This document shows, piece after piece, positions 1-8,016 of a stretch of DNA of 64,000 nt. The stretch is from NCBI RefSeq assembly GCF_021044885.1, contig NZ_JAJNOD010000001.1, forward strand, positions 1 through 64,000, written 5' to 3'. This DNA is from Microbacterium nymphoidis (lineage in GTDB: Bacteria > Actinomycetota > Actinomycetes > Actinomycetales > Microbacteriaceae). A program made the translations under genes and the position numbers. Numbering within the stretch: position 1 is the stretch's first letter; each line of letters opens with the position of its first letter. The notes under the pieces are model-generated. The model saw nothing but the letters and a program-made list of their open reading frames with translations, did not search any database and was not told where the DNA came from.

Positions 1-36
1 AAGCGCGCCGGCAGCCCTCGGGTTGCCGGCGCGCTT
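1..36. terminator. Hairpin terminator of an upstream gene
   Basis: Perfect 13-bp arms (1-13 and 24-36, AAGCGCGCCGGCA with its complement) enclose a 10-nt loop. It lies just before yaaA and probably ends a gene that lies outside the window. The sequence after the stem is not strongly T-rich. Confidence 0.7.
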
Positions 37-75
37 CGTCGTGTGATGACCTCGGTGTCATCGGGAAAGGACATC

Positions 76-822
76 GTGCTGGTTCTTCTGCCACCGTCCG
101 AGACCAAGCGTCCCGGCGGATCGGGCGCGCCGCTGGACCTCACCCGGCTTGCGCTCGGTGCCCTCCAGCCACAGCGGGAGCGGACCGTCGACGCCCTCGT
201 CGCGCTGTCCGCGGACCCGGACGAGGCCGCCCGCGTGCTCAAGCTCAGCGAGCGCCAGCGTAGCGACATCGCCGTCAACGCGGCGCTGCGGGAGTCTCCG
301 ACACTGCCCGCAGTGGATCGATACACCGGAGTCCTCTTCGATGCGCTGGCGGCAGGGGAGCTGGACCGGACCGCTCGTCGCTGGCTCGGTGCACACGTGA
401 TGATCCACAGCGCGCCGTTCGGGCCCGTGGGCGCTCTGGACGCGATCCCCGCGTACCGCCTCGCTGCCGGCACATCTCTTCCGGCGCTCGGTCCGCTCAA
501 GCGTCTGTGGGGGTCGGCGGTCTCCGCCGCCGTCGCCGTTCATGCCCCGGCCTTTGTCCTGGATCTGCGGTCGGAGGCCTACGCGGCCCTGGGTCCGATT
601 CCCGCGGAGGTTCCCCACGCCTATGTGCGCGTGGTGACCGCGGGGGAGGACGGCACGGTCCGCGCCCTGAATCACTTCAACAAGCATGCGAAGGGTGAGC
701 TGGTGCGCCGGCTGGCCGAGGACCGGCCCCGGGTGCGCTCGCGTGACGGCCTGCTGCGATGGGCAGCTGGGGCCGGCGTGCTCTTGCGGGAACGCAACAC
801 CGAACTGGAACTCGTCGTCTGA
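76..822 (+). CDS. yaaA: YaaA family peroxide stress protein
   Basis: 248 aa when started at the GTG at 76, which has a GGGAAAGG ribosome site 5 nt upstream. An in-frame ATG at 43 would add 11 residues of non-family sequence. The N-terminus VLVLLPPSETK is the family signature (usually LLSPAKTL or LLPPSETK). The C-terminal half has the conserved FNKHAKGELVR helix. The family (PF03883, formerly DUF328) is known in E. coli for limiting intracellular iron and DNA damage under H2O2 stress; that role is inferred here. It is a single gene, ended by a bidirectional hairpin shared with the convergent DUF4870 gene. Confidence 0.85.
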   Translation: MLVLLPPSETKRPGGSGAPLDLTRLALGALQPQRERTVDALVALSADPDEAARVLKLSERQRSDIAVNAALRESPTLPAVDRYTGVLFDALAAGELDRTARRWLGAHVMIHSAPFGPVGALDAIPAYRLAAGTSLPALGPLKRLWGSAVSAAVAVHAPAFVLDLRSEAYAALGPIPAEVPHAYVRVVTAGEDGTVRALNHFNKHAKGELVRRLAEDRPRVRSRDGLLRWAAGAGVLLRERNTELELVV

Positions 823-837
823 AATCCGCGGACGCAG

Positions 838-867
838 AAGGGGCCGGAGCAGATGCTCCGGCCCCTT
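838..867. terminator. Bidirectional terminator
   Basis: Arms AAGGGGCCGGAGCA (838-851) and its complement (854-867) form a GC-rich stem followed by TTC on the + side and preceded by GAA on the other. It sits between the convergent yaaA and DUF4870 genes and can serve both. Confidence 0.85.
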
Positions 868-880
868 CTTCTCGTGACGC

Positions 881-1666
881 TTACTTGATGAAGCGGAAGT
901 TCACGGGGTAGCGGTAGCTGCCGCCGCTGTTGACCTTGAGCGCGGCGATGATGCAGAACACCACGTTCGCGACCCAGAGGAGCCAGGGCAGATTGCTGAC
1001 CAGGCCTGCGACGCCCCAGGCGCCAGTCGACCAGAGGATCGCCGACAGGATGGCGGCGACGATGGCCACAGCGACCTGGCCGATGATGACGGTGATCTGC
1101 CAGTTCACCGCCTCCTTGCCCTCGACGCTCGTGCGGGGACCGCGATCCTTGCCGATGAGCCAGATGATGAGCGGCGGGATGATCGACAGGATGCCGCTGA
1201 GGTGCGCCCACATCGCCATCGTCTGATCCTGCTGGGGCGTGTAGGGGGCATTGCCCCCCGCGGCGTACTGGGGCTGGCCATATCCAGGCTGAGGCGCGCC
1301 GTACTGAGGGGCCTGCGGGGCGCCGTACTGCGGTGCGCCCGGCTGAGGAGCCTGAGGTGCGCCGTACTGGGGTGCCTGGGGTGCGCCGTACTGGGGTGCC
1401 TGGGGTGCGCCGTACTGGGGTGCCTGAGGTGCGCCGTACTGGGGCGCCTGAGGAGCGCCGTACTGGGGCGCGCCCGGCTGCGGAGCCTGGGGTGCGCCGT
1501 ACTGCGGCGCAGCGGGGGCCTCGTACTGCGGGGGCTGCGGCTGTCCGCCGTTCGGGTCGTAGGCACCGGGCTGCGGCTGACCCGCTGCCGGGTCCTGAGC
1601 CGGCGGCTGCGGAGCGCCGTAGGGCTCCTGGGGCTGCTGCGGCTGTGAGCCGTTCGGATCGCTCAT
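881..1666 (-). CDS. DUF4870 membrane protein with Q/P-rich N-terminus
   Basis: 261 aa. Residues 1 to about 145 are low-complexity Pro/Gln/Gly/Ala/Tyr with many QAPQYGAP octapeptides. The C-terminal part (MWAHLSGILS, then IIPPLIIWLIGK, EGKEAVNWQ and two more hydrophobic segments) matches the DUF4870 (Tic20-like) small membrane domain with about four membrane helices. Function is unknown. Such N-terminal tails are common on actinobacterial DUF4870 proteins and probably lie in the cytoplasm (inference). The ATG is preceded by GGAAGG. The gene stands alone, convergent with yaaA and divergent from the PP2C gene. Confidence 0.85.
   Translation of the reverse strand: MSDPNGSQPQQPQEPYGAPQPPAQDPAAGQPQPGAYDPNGGQPQPPQYEAPAAPQYGAPQAPQPGAPQYGAPQAPQYGAPQAPQYGAPQAPQYGAPQAPQYGAPQAPQPGAPQYGAPQAPQYGAPQPGYGQPQYAAGGNAPYTPQQDQTMAMWAHLSGILSIIPPLIIWLIGKDRGPRTSVEGKEAVNWQITVIIGQVAVAIVAAILSAILWSTGAWGVAGLVSNLPWLLWVANVVFCIIAALKVNSGGSYRYPVNFRFIK
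1295..1503. repeat. 24-bp coding tandem repeats in the DUF4870 gene
   Basis: Roughly eight copies of a 24-bp unit (GTACTGGGGTGCCTGGGG plus TGCGCC on the + strand) encode QAPQYGAP on the minus strand. Some copies are identical and others carry PG in place of QY. The period is a multiple of three, so changes in copy number keep the frame. Confidence 0.85.
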
Positions 1667-1932
1667 GTGGGGCCTTCCTTCTGTTTCGTTCCGCGCAGAA
1701 AATCAGGCGGGGCGCGGAATGCGAGGTCCGCAAGCAATAAAGGTAGTATGCACACCCCCGCGAGGCAACGAGGGACACCGCAATTGTCGTTCTCGGCGCC
1801 GCCTGCGCACACGCGCTGAACGGGGGATGCGATTCCCGCAGACTCGTGGCGCGCGCGGGAGGATGTCGCCCTCGTCTACTAGGATGAATCACAGCCTCGA
1901 TGCGAGGTGTCAGAACCTGAGGGAGGCCCGGC

Positions 1933-2718
1933 GTGACGGAGCGCGGCACGACCGAATCCCTCGTGGTCGCGTTGCCGAGCGGTGATGACGTCACGCTCAC
2001 CTGGTACGGCGCCACCGACACGGGTCGGCGGCGGGAGGTCAACCAGGACGCGTTCCTCACGAGCTACCCGCTGTTCGTCGTGGCAGACGGCATGGGCGGG
2101 CACATCGGCGGCGAGATCGCGAGCGCCAGCACGGTGGAGCGACTGCGCGCGATGGTGGAAAAGGGCAAGGTCACCGCGAAGGCCATCGAACGCTCACTGA
2201 CGCGCGCCGTGGCAGACATCATGTCGCATCCGGAGACCACCGACGAAGGCACCGGAACGACGCTGACCGGTCTCTACCTCGATACGGACGCTGCGCGCGA
2301 ATCGTGGGTGACCCTCAACATCGGCGACTCTCGTGTGTACCTGCTGCGAGACGATCAGCTCGACCAGCTCACCACGGACCATTCCGTGGTTCAGGAACTC
2401 ATTGCCGCCGGACGACTCAGTCCGGAAGAGGCGGAGAACCACCCCTACGGCAACGTCATCACCCGAGCCGTCGGCCCCAGCGACAAGGTCGTCCCCGACT
2501 ACGTGCGCGTGGAGATCTGTGACGGCGACCGCTTCGTCGTGTGCTCGGACGGGCTCACCAAAGAGCTCACCGACTACGGCATCCAGCACTTCCTCAATGC
2601 CAACCCCGACCCACGCGATGCGGTCGAAGCGATGATGCAGGCGGCACTGGAGAACGGTGGCCGGGACAACGTGACCATCATCGTGCTGGACGTCGCCCGA
2701 ACGCCTTCCTCGCACTGA
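1933..2718 (+). CDS. PP2C-family Ser/Thr protein phosphatase
   Basis: 261 aa. The PPM motifs are in order: VNQDAF (about 36), VADGMGGH (about 50), GTGTTL (107), GDSRVYLLRDD (131), NVITRAVG, CSDGLT (204) and ENGGRDNV (242). The Asp residues in the second, eleventh-type (SDG) and last (GRDN) motifs are the metal ligands of the family. It would remove phosphates from proteins phosphorylated by Hanks-type kinases, as PstP does; no partner kinase gene is in the window. The GTG start has GGGAGG 6 nt upstream. No membrane segment is seen, so it is probably cytosolic. The next gene starts 147 bp later. Confidence 0.9.
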   Translation: MTERGTTESLVVALPSGDDVTLTWYGATDTGRRREVNQDAFLTSYPLFVVADGMGGHIGGEIASASTVERLRAMVEKGKVTAKAIERSLTRAVADIMSHPETTDEGTGTTLTGLYLDTDAARESWVTLNIGDSRVYLLRDDQLDQLTTDHSVVQELIAAGRLSPEEAENHPYGNVITRAVGPSDKVVPDYVRVEICDGDRFVVCSDGLTKELTDYGIQHFLNANPDPRDAVEAMMQAALENGGRDNVTIIVLDVARTPSSH

Positions 2719-2865
2719 CACCGTCACTCCGGCATCTCGTCGCCGTACGAGCATGAGGGGCTGAACGGGCGGTGGGCTTCCTCCCCAGCGCCCCAGCGTC
2801 GGAATGTCATCCCGATCGCCGGTGAGCGGCGCACGTCCGCCGCAGCGATCCGCCATCGTCGGGGG

Positions 2866-5784
2866 ATGAGCTTCCTCCTCGCCGCGCAGACATCCCCCGG
2901 GGATGAGCCAGTCGCGCTGCCGCCCGCCCCATCGCCACAGCCGCGCGCACCTCTGCCCCTGGTGGCGGCCGTGGTACCCATCGTCGGAGCGATGGGCATG
3001 TGGCTGATGACGGGCTCCGCTCTCATGCTGTGGTTCGCGGCGCTCGGGCCGCTGATGCTCGCCGCGGGGCTCGCGGATCGCGCTCGAGGGCAGAGGCGGG
3101 AGAGCCGACGCGAGCGCGCCGCTTTCCTCTCGGCTGTCGACGCCGCCGCAGACACCGTCGCAGAACAGCATGCGCGGGAGCGCCGTGCCCGGTGGGCGGC
3201 GCATCCGAGTTCAGCGGACCTGCTCGCTGCGCCCGAGACCATCTGGCGCGCCCACCCGCAGAGGGACGGTACGGTGACTCTCGGCAGCGGAACGGTGGAC
3301 GTGGCGAGCACCATCGGGCGGGGCGACGATCGACCGGAGGTGCGAGAGCTGCGTGCCCGGGCGCAGTCCCTTGCCCGGTCACCGGTCGCGGTACCCCTGA
3401 ACGGGGACATTTGTGTGCGCGGCAACCCGGTCGCCGCGGCGGCGGTGGCCCGGGCGATCGTGCTGCAGGCCTGCCTGCTTCATCCGCCGGGGCGCTGGCA
3501 GGTGCTCGCGCGGGGAGAGGCGTGGGCGTGCGACCTTCCCCACGCCCTCGGCGCCGCCGACGCGCGAACGCTGGCGCTCGTCGGGCCGGCGGATCCTCGT
3601 CCACCGGCCGACGTGACCATCAGCTGGGTGGATCGCCAGAGCAGCGTTCCCACCGGCACGCCGACGGTGATCGAGCTGCAGGACGCGTTGAACGCCGTCG
3701 TCGGCCACGGCGCTGTCAGCGTCCCGCTGCGATGCGAAGCGGTCTCCGAGGCCCAGGCCGTCAGCACCGCGCACTCGCTGCGGGAACGGGCTCGCAGCGA
3801 GGCGTCCTCCGAGGATCCGTTCGTGCGCTTCGCGGAGCTGGGCGATGCCGAGGGTGAGCTCGCGGCCTGCATCGGCAGATCGGCGGGACAGGATGCCTCG
3901 CTGGACATCGTGACGGACGGTCCGCACGCGGTGGTGGTGGGTACGACGGGCGCGGGCAAGAGTGAGTTCCTCATCACCTGGGTCGCGGGTCTCTGCCGCG
4001 CGTCCTCTCCGCAGGCCGTGCAGTTGCTGCTCGCGGACTTCAAGGGCGGGACCGCGTTCGAGCCGCTCGCGGTGCTTCCTCACGTCGTGGGTGTGCTGAC
4101 GGATCTCGACGGCGAACTCGCCGAACGCGCCGTCCGCTCGCTCGTGGCGGAGATCCGACGCCGGGAGGCGGTGATCGCTGCGGCCGGGGCGCGAGACATC
4201 GGCGACAGCCGCGTGGAACTGCCGCGCCTCGTCATCGTGGTGGACGAGTTCCCCGCGCTCATCGCGCAGCACCCCGAGGTCGAACCCGTCTTCACCGATA
4301 TCGCCGCTCGCGGCCGGGCGCTCGGCATGCACCTCGTGATCGGTGCGCAGCGAGTGGCCGGAGTGGTGCGCGATGCCACCCTCGCCAACTGTCCGCTCCG
4401 CATCGCCCTGCGCGTGTCGAGCGAGCAGGACAGCCGCGCCGTGATCGGTGAGGACAGCGCCGCGCGTATCCCCGGGGGGCCGGACGGACGCGGTCTGGCG
4501 TATGTGCGCCGCAGTGGAGACGCCGTCCCGGTGCGCACCCGCATCGCGCTGACGTCGCCCGCCGATCTCGATCGGCTTGCCAGCACGCCCCAGGGTGAAC
4601 GCCCCCATGCACGGCCCTGGCTGCCTCCGCTGCCGGAGCACATCGCCGTCAGCGACGCCGATGCTCTCATCGGGAGCGAGGCGTCCGGCCACGCGGGCCA
4701 CCTCCTCATCGCTGTGGCAGACGACCCCGATCACCAGCGGCGACTGCCGGTGTGGTTGCGTGTCGGCGAGCGGGGACTCGTGCTGCTGGGGAAGGCACGG
4801 TCGGGCAAGACGACGTTCGTCGACCTCGTGGACGCCGATGTGGCGCACACGCTCCGGATCCCATCCGAGCCCGAGGCGGCGTGGGACGCCCTCGCGCGCT
4901 GGGAGGCGGACTCTCCCGAGCTCGTGCTCGTTGATGACCTGGACGTGCTTCTCACGATGTGGCCCGAGCCCTGGGCGGGGGACGCCGCGGCCCGTGTCGA
5001 GAGCCTGGTGCGCCGGGCCGGGATGACGGGCACGACGGTGGTGGTCACCGCGCAGCGCGCTTCCGGCCCGTGCGCTCGCATCATCGACCTCATTCCCCGG
5101 CGCGCCGTTCTCGCCCAGGCCAATCGATCCGACCATCTGCTGGCTGGCGGGGAATCATCCGGCTTTCGCCACAACCGACCTCCTGGACGGGCCACGCTCG
5201 ATGGAATGGAGGTGCAGTTGCTGTGCCGTGACGACACCGAGCCGGATCGCCGAGTCGAGCGGGCTGCGGCACCACCGGTGAGTGCCGTTGATGTGGGTGA
5301 GCGTGGACCCGGTGCGGTGCGGCGCCGGACGGGCGGCGAGCTGCGGTCGCCCGGGCGAGAGCACCCGGGGAACACCTCGAACCCGCGGCCAGGACGACAC
5401 GACTCCGCCGTGCAGCCCGGGGCCCCCACGCGATGGCGGCCCGGAGCGGACATCCTCACCGGGGTCGTGCTGCGCGGTTCGGCCGAGCGCCATCGTCACC
5501 TGGAGCGGATCTGGGCGGCGACACTCCTGTGCGTGTCCGAGGTCCCCGCCACCGACCTGGACCCACCGCGCGGAGTCGTGCTGGTGGGAGACCCCGAGCA
5601 GTGGCAGCGCGCGTGGCGGGTTCTCGAGGCCGTGCGGCGGGAGGGGGAGCTGGTGATCGCGGCGGAGTGCTCGGGCGATGTACGCACGCTGACGGGTGAC
5701 CGCTCCCTGCCGCCGTTCGCGCTCCCCGGGCGTGCCTGGCTCTGTCGTATGGGCGGCGCGCTGACGCGGGTCTCGTGGGAATGA
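2866..5784 (+). CDS. EccC/FtsK-SpoIIIE-like membrane ATPase (orphan)
   Basis: 972 aa. Two membrane segments lie at about residues 30-66. After a linker domain comes an FtsK/SpoIIIE ATPase module with Walker A VGTTGAGKSEF (about 357), Walker B LVIVVDEFP (about 456) and the QRVAG sensor region. A second P-loop-like module follows (LLGKARSGKTTF about 641, LVLVDDLDVLL about 686). The C-terminal part ends in a degenerate core (VVLVGDPEQWQ). The order of membrane segments then tandem ATPases is that of type VII secretion EccC/EssC, but those usually have three or more ATPase modules and 1200-1500 residues. No WXG100 substrate, EccB, EccD or mycosin is nearby. The residues between about 800 and 860 are low-complexity. 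The ATG has only a G-run directly before it, so the exact start is uncertain. Confidence 0.8.
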   Translation: MSFLLAAQTSPGDEPVALPPAPSPQPRAPLPLVAAVVPIVGAMGMWLMTGSALMLWFAALGPLMLAAGLADRARGQRRESRRERAAFLSAVDAAADTVAEQHARERRARWAAHPSSADLLAAPETIWRAHPQRDGTVTLGSGTVDVASTIGRGDDRPEVRELRARAQSLARSPVAVPLNGDICVRGNPVAAAAVARAIVLQACLLHPPGRWQVLARGEAWACDLPHALGAADARTLALVGPADPRPPADVTISWVDRQSSVPTGTPTVIELQDALNAVVGHGAVSVPLRCEAVSEAQAVSTAHSLRERARSEASSEDPFVRFAELGDAEGELAACIGRSAGQDASLDIVTDGPHAVVVGTTGAGKSEFLITWVAGLCRASSPQAVQLLLADFKGGTAFEPLAVLPHVVGVLTDLDGELAERAVRSLVAEIRRREAVIAAAGARDIGDSRVELPRLVIVVDEFPALIAQHPEVEPVFTDIAARGRALGMHLVIGAQRVAGVVRDATLANCPLRIALRVSSEQDSRAVIGEDSAARIPGGPDGRGLAYVRRSGDAVPVRTRIALTSPADLDRLASTPQGERPHARPWLPPLPEHIAVSDADALIGSEASGHAGHLLIAVADDPDHQRRLPVWLRVGERGLVLLGKARSGKTTFVDLVDADVAHTLRIPSEPEAAWDALARWEADSPELVLVDDLDVLLTMWPEPWAGDAAARVESLVRRAGMTGTTVVVTAQRASGPCARIIDLIPRRAVLAQANRSDHLLAGGESSGFRHNRPPGRATLDGMEVQLLCRDDTEPDRRVERAAAPPVSAVDVGERGPGAVRRRTGGELRSPGREHPGNTSNPRPGRHDSAVQPGAPTRWRPGADILTGVVLRGSAERHRHLERIWAATLLCVSEVPATDLDPPRGVVLVGDPEQWQRAWRVLEAVRREGELVIAAECSGDVRTLTGDRSLPPFALPGRAWLCRMGGALTRVSWE

Positions 5785-5828
5785 GGGGGATGCAGCGGTG
5801 CCGTGACGCGCCTGTGGCCGAGCGAGGA

Positions 5829-6830
5829 TCAGAGATGAACTGTGGAGCGGATCCTGCCCACCGGGCGCCCGCCGCCGCGCACATCCAGTCCGAGGACGGA
5901 ATCCGCCTCAGCCACCTGTGCCGCAGAGAGCGCCCCCGCCTGGCCGAGCAGATGCACGGCGACAGTATGCCCGACGCGCGTCGAGCCATCCAGGGTCTTC
6001 ACGACGACGGTGGTCCCGTCAGCGGCGACCATGGTCTGCACGCCCTCGGCCCCGAACTTGGAGTAGACCCCGAGCTTCTCGACGAGTGCGCTGTCGGGTC
6101 GTCCCGGACCCTCGATGGTCCATGGGTTCTCGCGTACCGCTCGCATGAGTTCGCCCGCGAGGCGGTACAGCGCGAACGGCGATCGTTCCGACGCCGTGCC
6201 GACCCGCTGAATCGCACGAGCGAGCCCCGCGATGGTCATCGCGTACACGGGAGCCCCGCATCCGTCGATCGTGGTGATCTGCATCTTCTCACCGACGAAG
6301 CGCTCGATCACGTCACGCGTGTGCGCCTGCAGCGGATGTGCGGGGTCGGTATAGCCGGCGCTCTCCCATCCCGATGCCCGGCAGGCGAGCAGCATGGCGG
6401 CATGCTTGCCGGAGCACGCCATCCGCAGGGGAGAGATGTCCTCGCCGCGGCGGATCATGTTGTCGCGTGTGGCGTTGTCGGCGGGCCACGACGGCGGGCA
6501 CTCCAGTGCGGAGGGCGAAAATCCGCCACCTCGCAGCATCTCCGTCACCACTTCGACGTGCAGGTCGGTTCCGACGTGACTGGCGGTGGAGATCGCGAGC
6601 TGTTCGCCGGCCAGTTGAGCGCCGGCGGTGAGAGAACCCAGCGCCTGCAGAGGCTTCAGGGTCGAGCGCGGCAGGATGAGCGCGTCCGAGGGGCCGAACG
6701 AGGCGCGCACCTCGCCGTCCGGGGAGAGCACGATCGCCGCGCCGGCGTGCCGTGACTCCACGAATCCGTTGCGGTCCACCACGGCCAGCTCGACCGCATC
6801 CTGCACACCGAAGGTTTCCATCACCGTCAC
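5829..6830 (-). CDS. Asparaginase (L-asparaginase II / ReAV type)
   Basis: 333 aa, matching the PF06089 family typified by Rhizobium etli ReAV. Diagnostic stretches are LPRSTLKPLQAL, STASHVGTDLHV, MACSGKHAAMLLAC and TIDGCGAPVYAM. The Cys and Lys of ACSGKH and the Cys of DGCGAP match the residues that form the metal site and active centre in ReAV-type enzymes. The predicted reaction is L-Asn to L-Asp plus ammonia in the cytosol. The start is the GTG at 6830, because a TAGGCT -10 box lies exactly 6 nt before it; an ATG three codons in is the alternative. It is convergent with the ATPase gene (44 bp gap, no clear hairpin) and divergent from OsmC. Confidence 0.88.
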   Translation of the reverse strand: MTVMETFGVQDAVELAVVDRNGFVESRHAGAAIVLSPDGEVRASFGPSDALILPRSTLKPLQALGSLTAGAQLAGEQLAISTASHVGTDLHVEVVTEMLRGGGFSPSALECPPSWPADNATRDNMIRRGEDISPLRMACSGKHAAMLLACRASGWESAGYTDPAHPLQAHTRDVIERFVGEKMQITTIDGCGAPVYAMTIAGLARAIQRVGTASERSPFALYRLAGELMRAVRENPWTIEGPGRPDSALVEKLGVYSKFGAEGVQTMVAADGTTVVVKTLDGSTRVGHTVAVHLLGQAGALSAAQVAEADSVLGLDVRGGGRPVGRIRSTVHL

Positions 6831-6836
6831 CGTCCC

Positions 6837-6842
6837 AGCCTA
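6837..6842 (-). promoter_or_regulatory. -10 box for leaderless asparaginase gene
   Basis: TAGGCT on the minus strand, 6 nt before the GTG at 6830. This spacing puts the transcription start at or next to the start codon. Confidence 0.6.
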
Positions 6843-6900
6843 GCGGCGCACGGCAGCGCTTCCGCGGCGTGCGCAACCGTCGGCGTGAGAGACTGCCAGC

Positions 6901-7365
6901 ATGAGCGAGCACGAGTACCGTCAGAACGCGGAGTGGACCGGGAACACCGGAACGGGAACCACGGGCTACCGGGACTACGAGCGCTCCGTGACCGTCCGCG
7001 TGGACGGGAAAGCAGATCTGCTCGCCTCCGCGGACAAGCCTTTCCGCGGCGATCCGCAGCGGTGGAACCCGGAAGACCTGCTGCTGTCATCGCTGGTCTC
7101 CTGCCATCTGCTCAGCTACCTGCACGCCTGCGTCCTCGCCGGGGTGGTCGTGGTGGCGTATACGGACGACGCCTCGGGCACGATGGTGACCGAGGGCAAC
7201 GGCGGACGCTTCACCGAGGTCGTGCTCCGCCCGCGTGTGACCGTGCGCGATGCCGACATGGTCGAGCGCGCCGCAGCCGCCCATCACGATGCGCACGAAT
7301 GGTGCTTCATCGCGAACTCGGTGAACTTCCCCGTTCGCGTCGAACCGGAGATCGTCGTCGCCTGA
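6901..7365 (+). CDS. OsmC family peroxiredoxin-like protein
   Basis: 154 aa, the usual OsmC/Ohr length. The two redox cysteines are in SSLVSCHLLSYLHAC and AHEWCFIANS; SCHML-like and HxxCFI are the family landmarks. WNPEDLLLSS before the first cysteine is also typical. The family reduces organic or inorganic hydroperoxides in the cytosol; the substrate is not known here. No strong ribosome site precedes the ATG. A GAGACT lies 6 nt upstream, a possible variant -10 of a leaderless promoter. Downstream there is no terminator; the 17-bp repeat array begins about 110 bp later. Confidence 0.88.
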   Translation: MSEHEYRQNAEWTGNTGTGTTGYRDYERSVTVRVDGKADLLASADKPFRGDPQRWNPEDLLLSSLVSCHLLSYLHACVLAGVVVVAYTDDASGTMVTEGNGGRFTEVVLRPRVTVRDADMVERAAAAHHDAHEWCFIANSVNFPVRVEPEIVVA

Positions 7366-7473
7366 CGGAGCGAATCGCCACCGCCTCGCGACGCCTGGTC
7401 GCCGCCCCTCGCGGGATCAGCAGCGCGGGTGTGGCTGGTGTCCGCCGCCGGCATGGCCGCCGCGGGTCGTGTG

Positions 7474-8016
7474 TCGGCGCGGGTCGAGTGTCGGCTCCGG
7501 TCCTGTATCGGTTCCGGTCGTGTGTCGGTTCCGGTCGTGTGTCGGTTCCGGTCGTGTGTCGGTTCCGGTCGTGTGTCGCGCGGGCTCGTGAAGAAGTGTG
7601 GCTCGCGAGTTGGCGCGGCTGGTGACTCAGCATCGCTCGTGTATCGGCACTGTTCGTGAGCCGGCGTCGTTCGTGTGTCTGGACTGTTCGTGAATCAGCA
7701 CCGCTCGTGTGTCGGCACTGTTCGTGGCTCAGCACGGCTCGTATGTCGGCACTGTTCGTGGCTCAGCACCACTCGTGTGTCGGCACTGTTCGTGACTCAG
7801 CACCGCTCGTGTATGGGGACTGTTCGTGAGTCGGGTCGTTGGCGGGTCGGCAACGTTCGTGAATCACCACAGTGGTGACTCAGCGCCGGTCGTATGTCGG
7901 TGCCGGCATGTCACTCAGCGCGGCTCGTGGCTCAGCGCGGCTCATGGCTCAGCGCGGCGCGTGACTCAGCCCGGCTCGTGGCTCAGCCCGGCTCGTGACT
8001 CAGCGTCGCTCGTGGG
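7474..8016. repeat. Array of 32 degenerate 17-bp tandem repeats
   Basis: This is the only gene-free stretch of several hundred bases in the window. It divides into 32 units of 17 bp (two of 16 and one of 18) with the pattern TCrGCnCnGyTCGTGnn. Units 3-6 (7508-7575) are identical TCGGTTCCGGTCGTGTG copies. From about 7695 to 7830 two unit types alternate (TCAGCACCGCTCGTGTG and TCGGCACTGTTCGTGGC), giving a 34-bp higher-order period. The last units (7915-8016) are mainly TCAGCGCGGCTCGTGGC-like. A 15-bp palindrome TCACCACAGTGGTGA is at 7864-7878. A 17-bp period is not a multiple of 3, which argues against a coding origin. The final unit contains the stop codon of the acyltransferase gene. Function unknown. 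Confidence 0.92.

Noticed and set aside
2719..2865. WXG100 gene between the phosphatase and the ATPase
   Set aside because: The 147-bp gap has no frame of suitable length and no WxG motif.
3379..5136. Long antisense frame opposite the EccC-like gene
   Set aside because: GC-rich third positions keep the antisense frame open; the protein is Arg/His/Asp-rich with no motif, whereas the sense strand has a full ATPase. The same holds for 672-2060, 24255-27002 and 39644-41911.
7675..7878. 67-codon open frame within the repeat array
   Set aside because: Its repeats follow from three 17-bp units making 51 bp; other frames are equally open and the sequence has no start signal or codon bias.
7474..8016. 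CRISPR array
   Set aside because: The units are directly contiguous with no unique spacers, are only 17 bp, and no cas genes are near.
7474..8016. Plasmid-type iterons or a replication origin
   Set aside because: No rep gene, DnaA boxes or AT-rich region are nearby, and the flanking genes are ordinary chromosomal ones.
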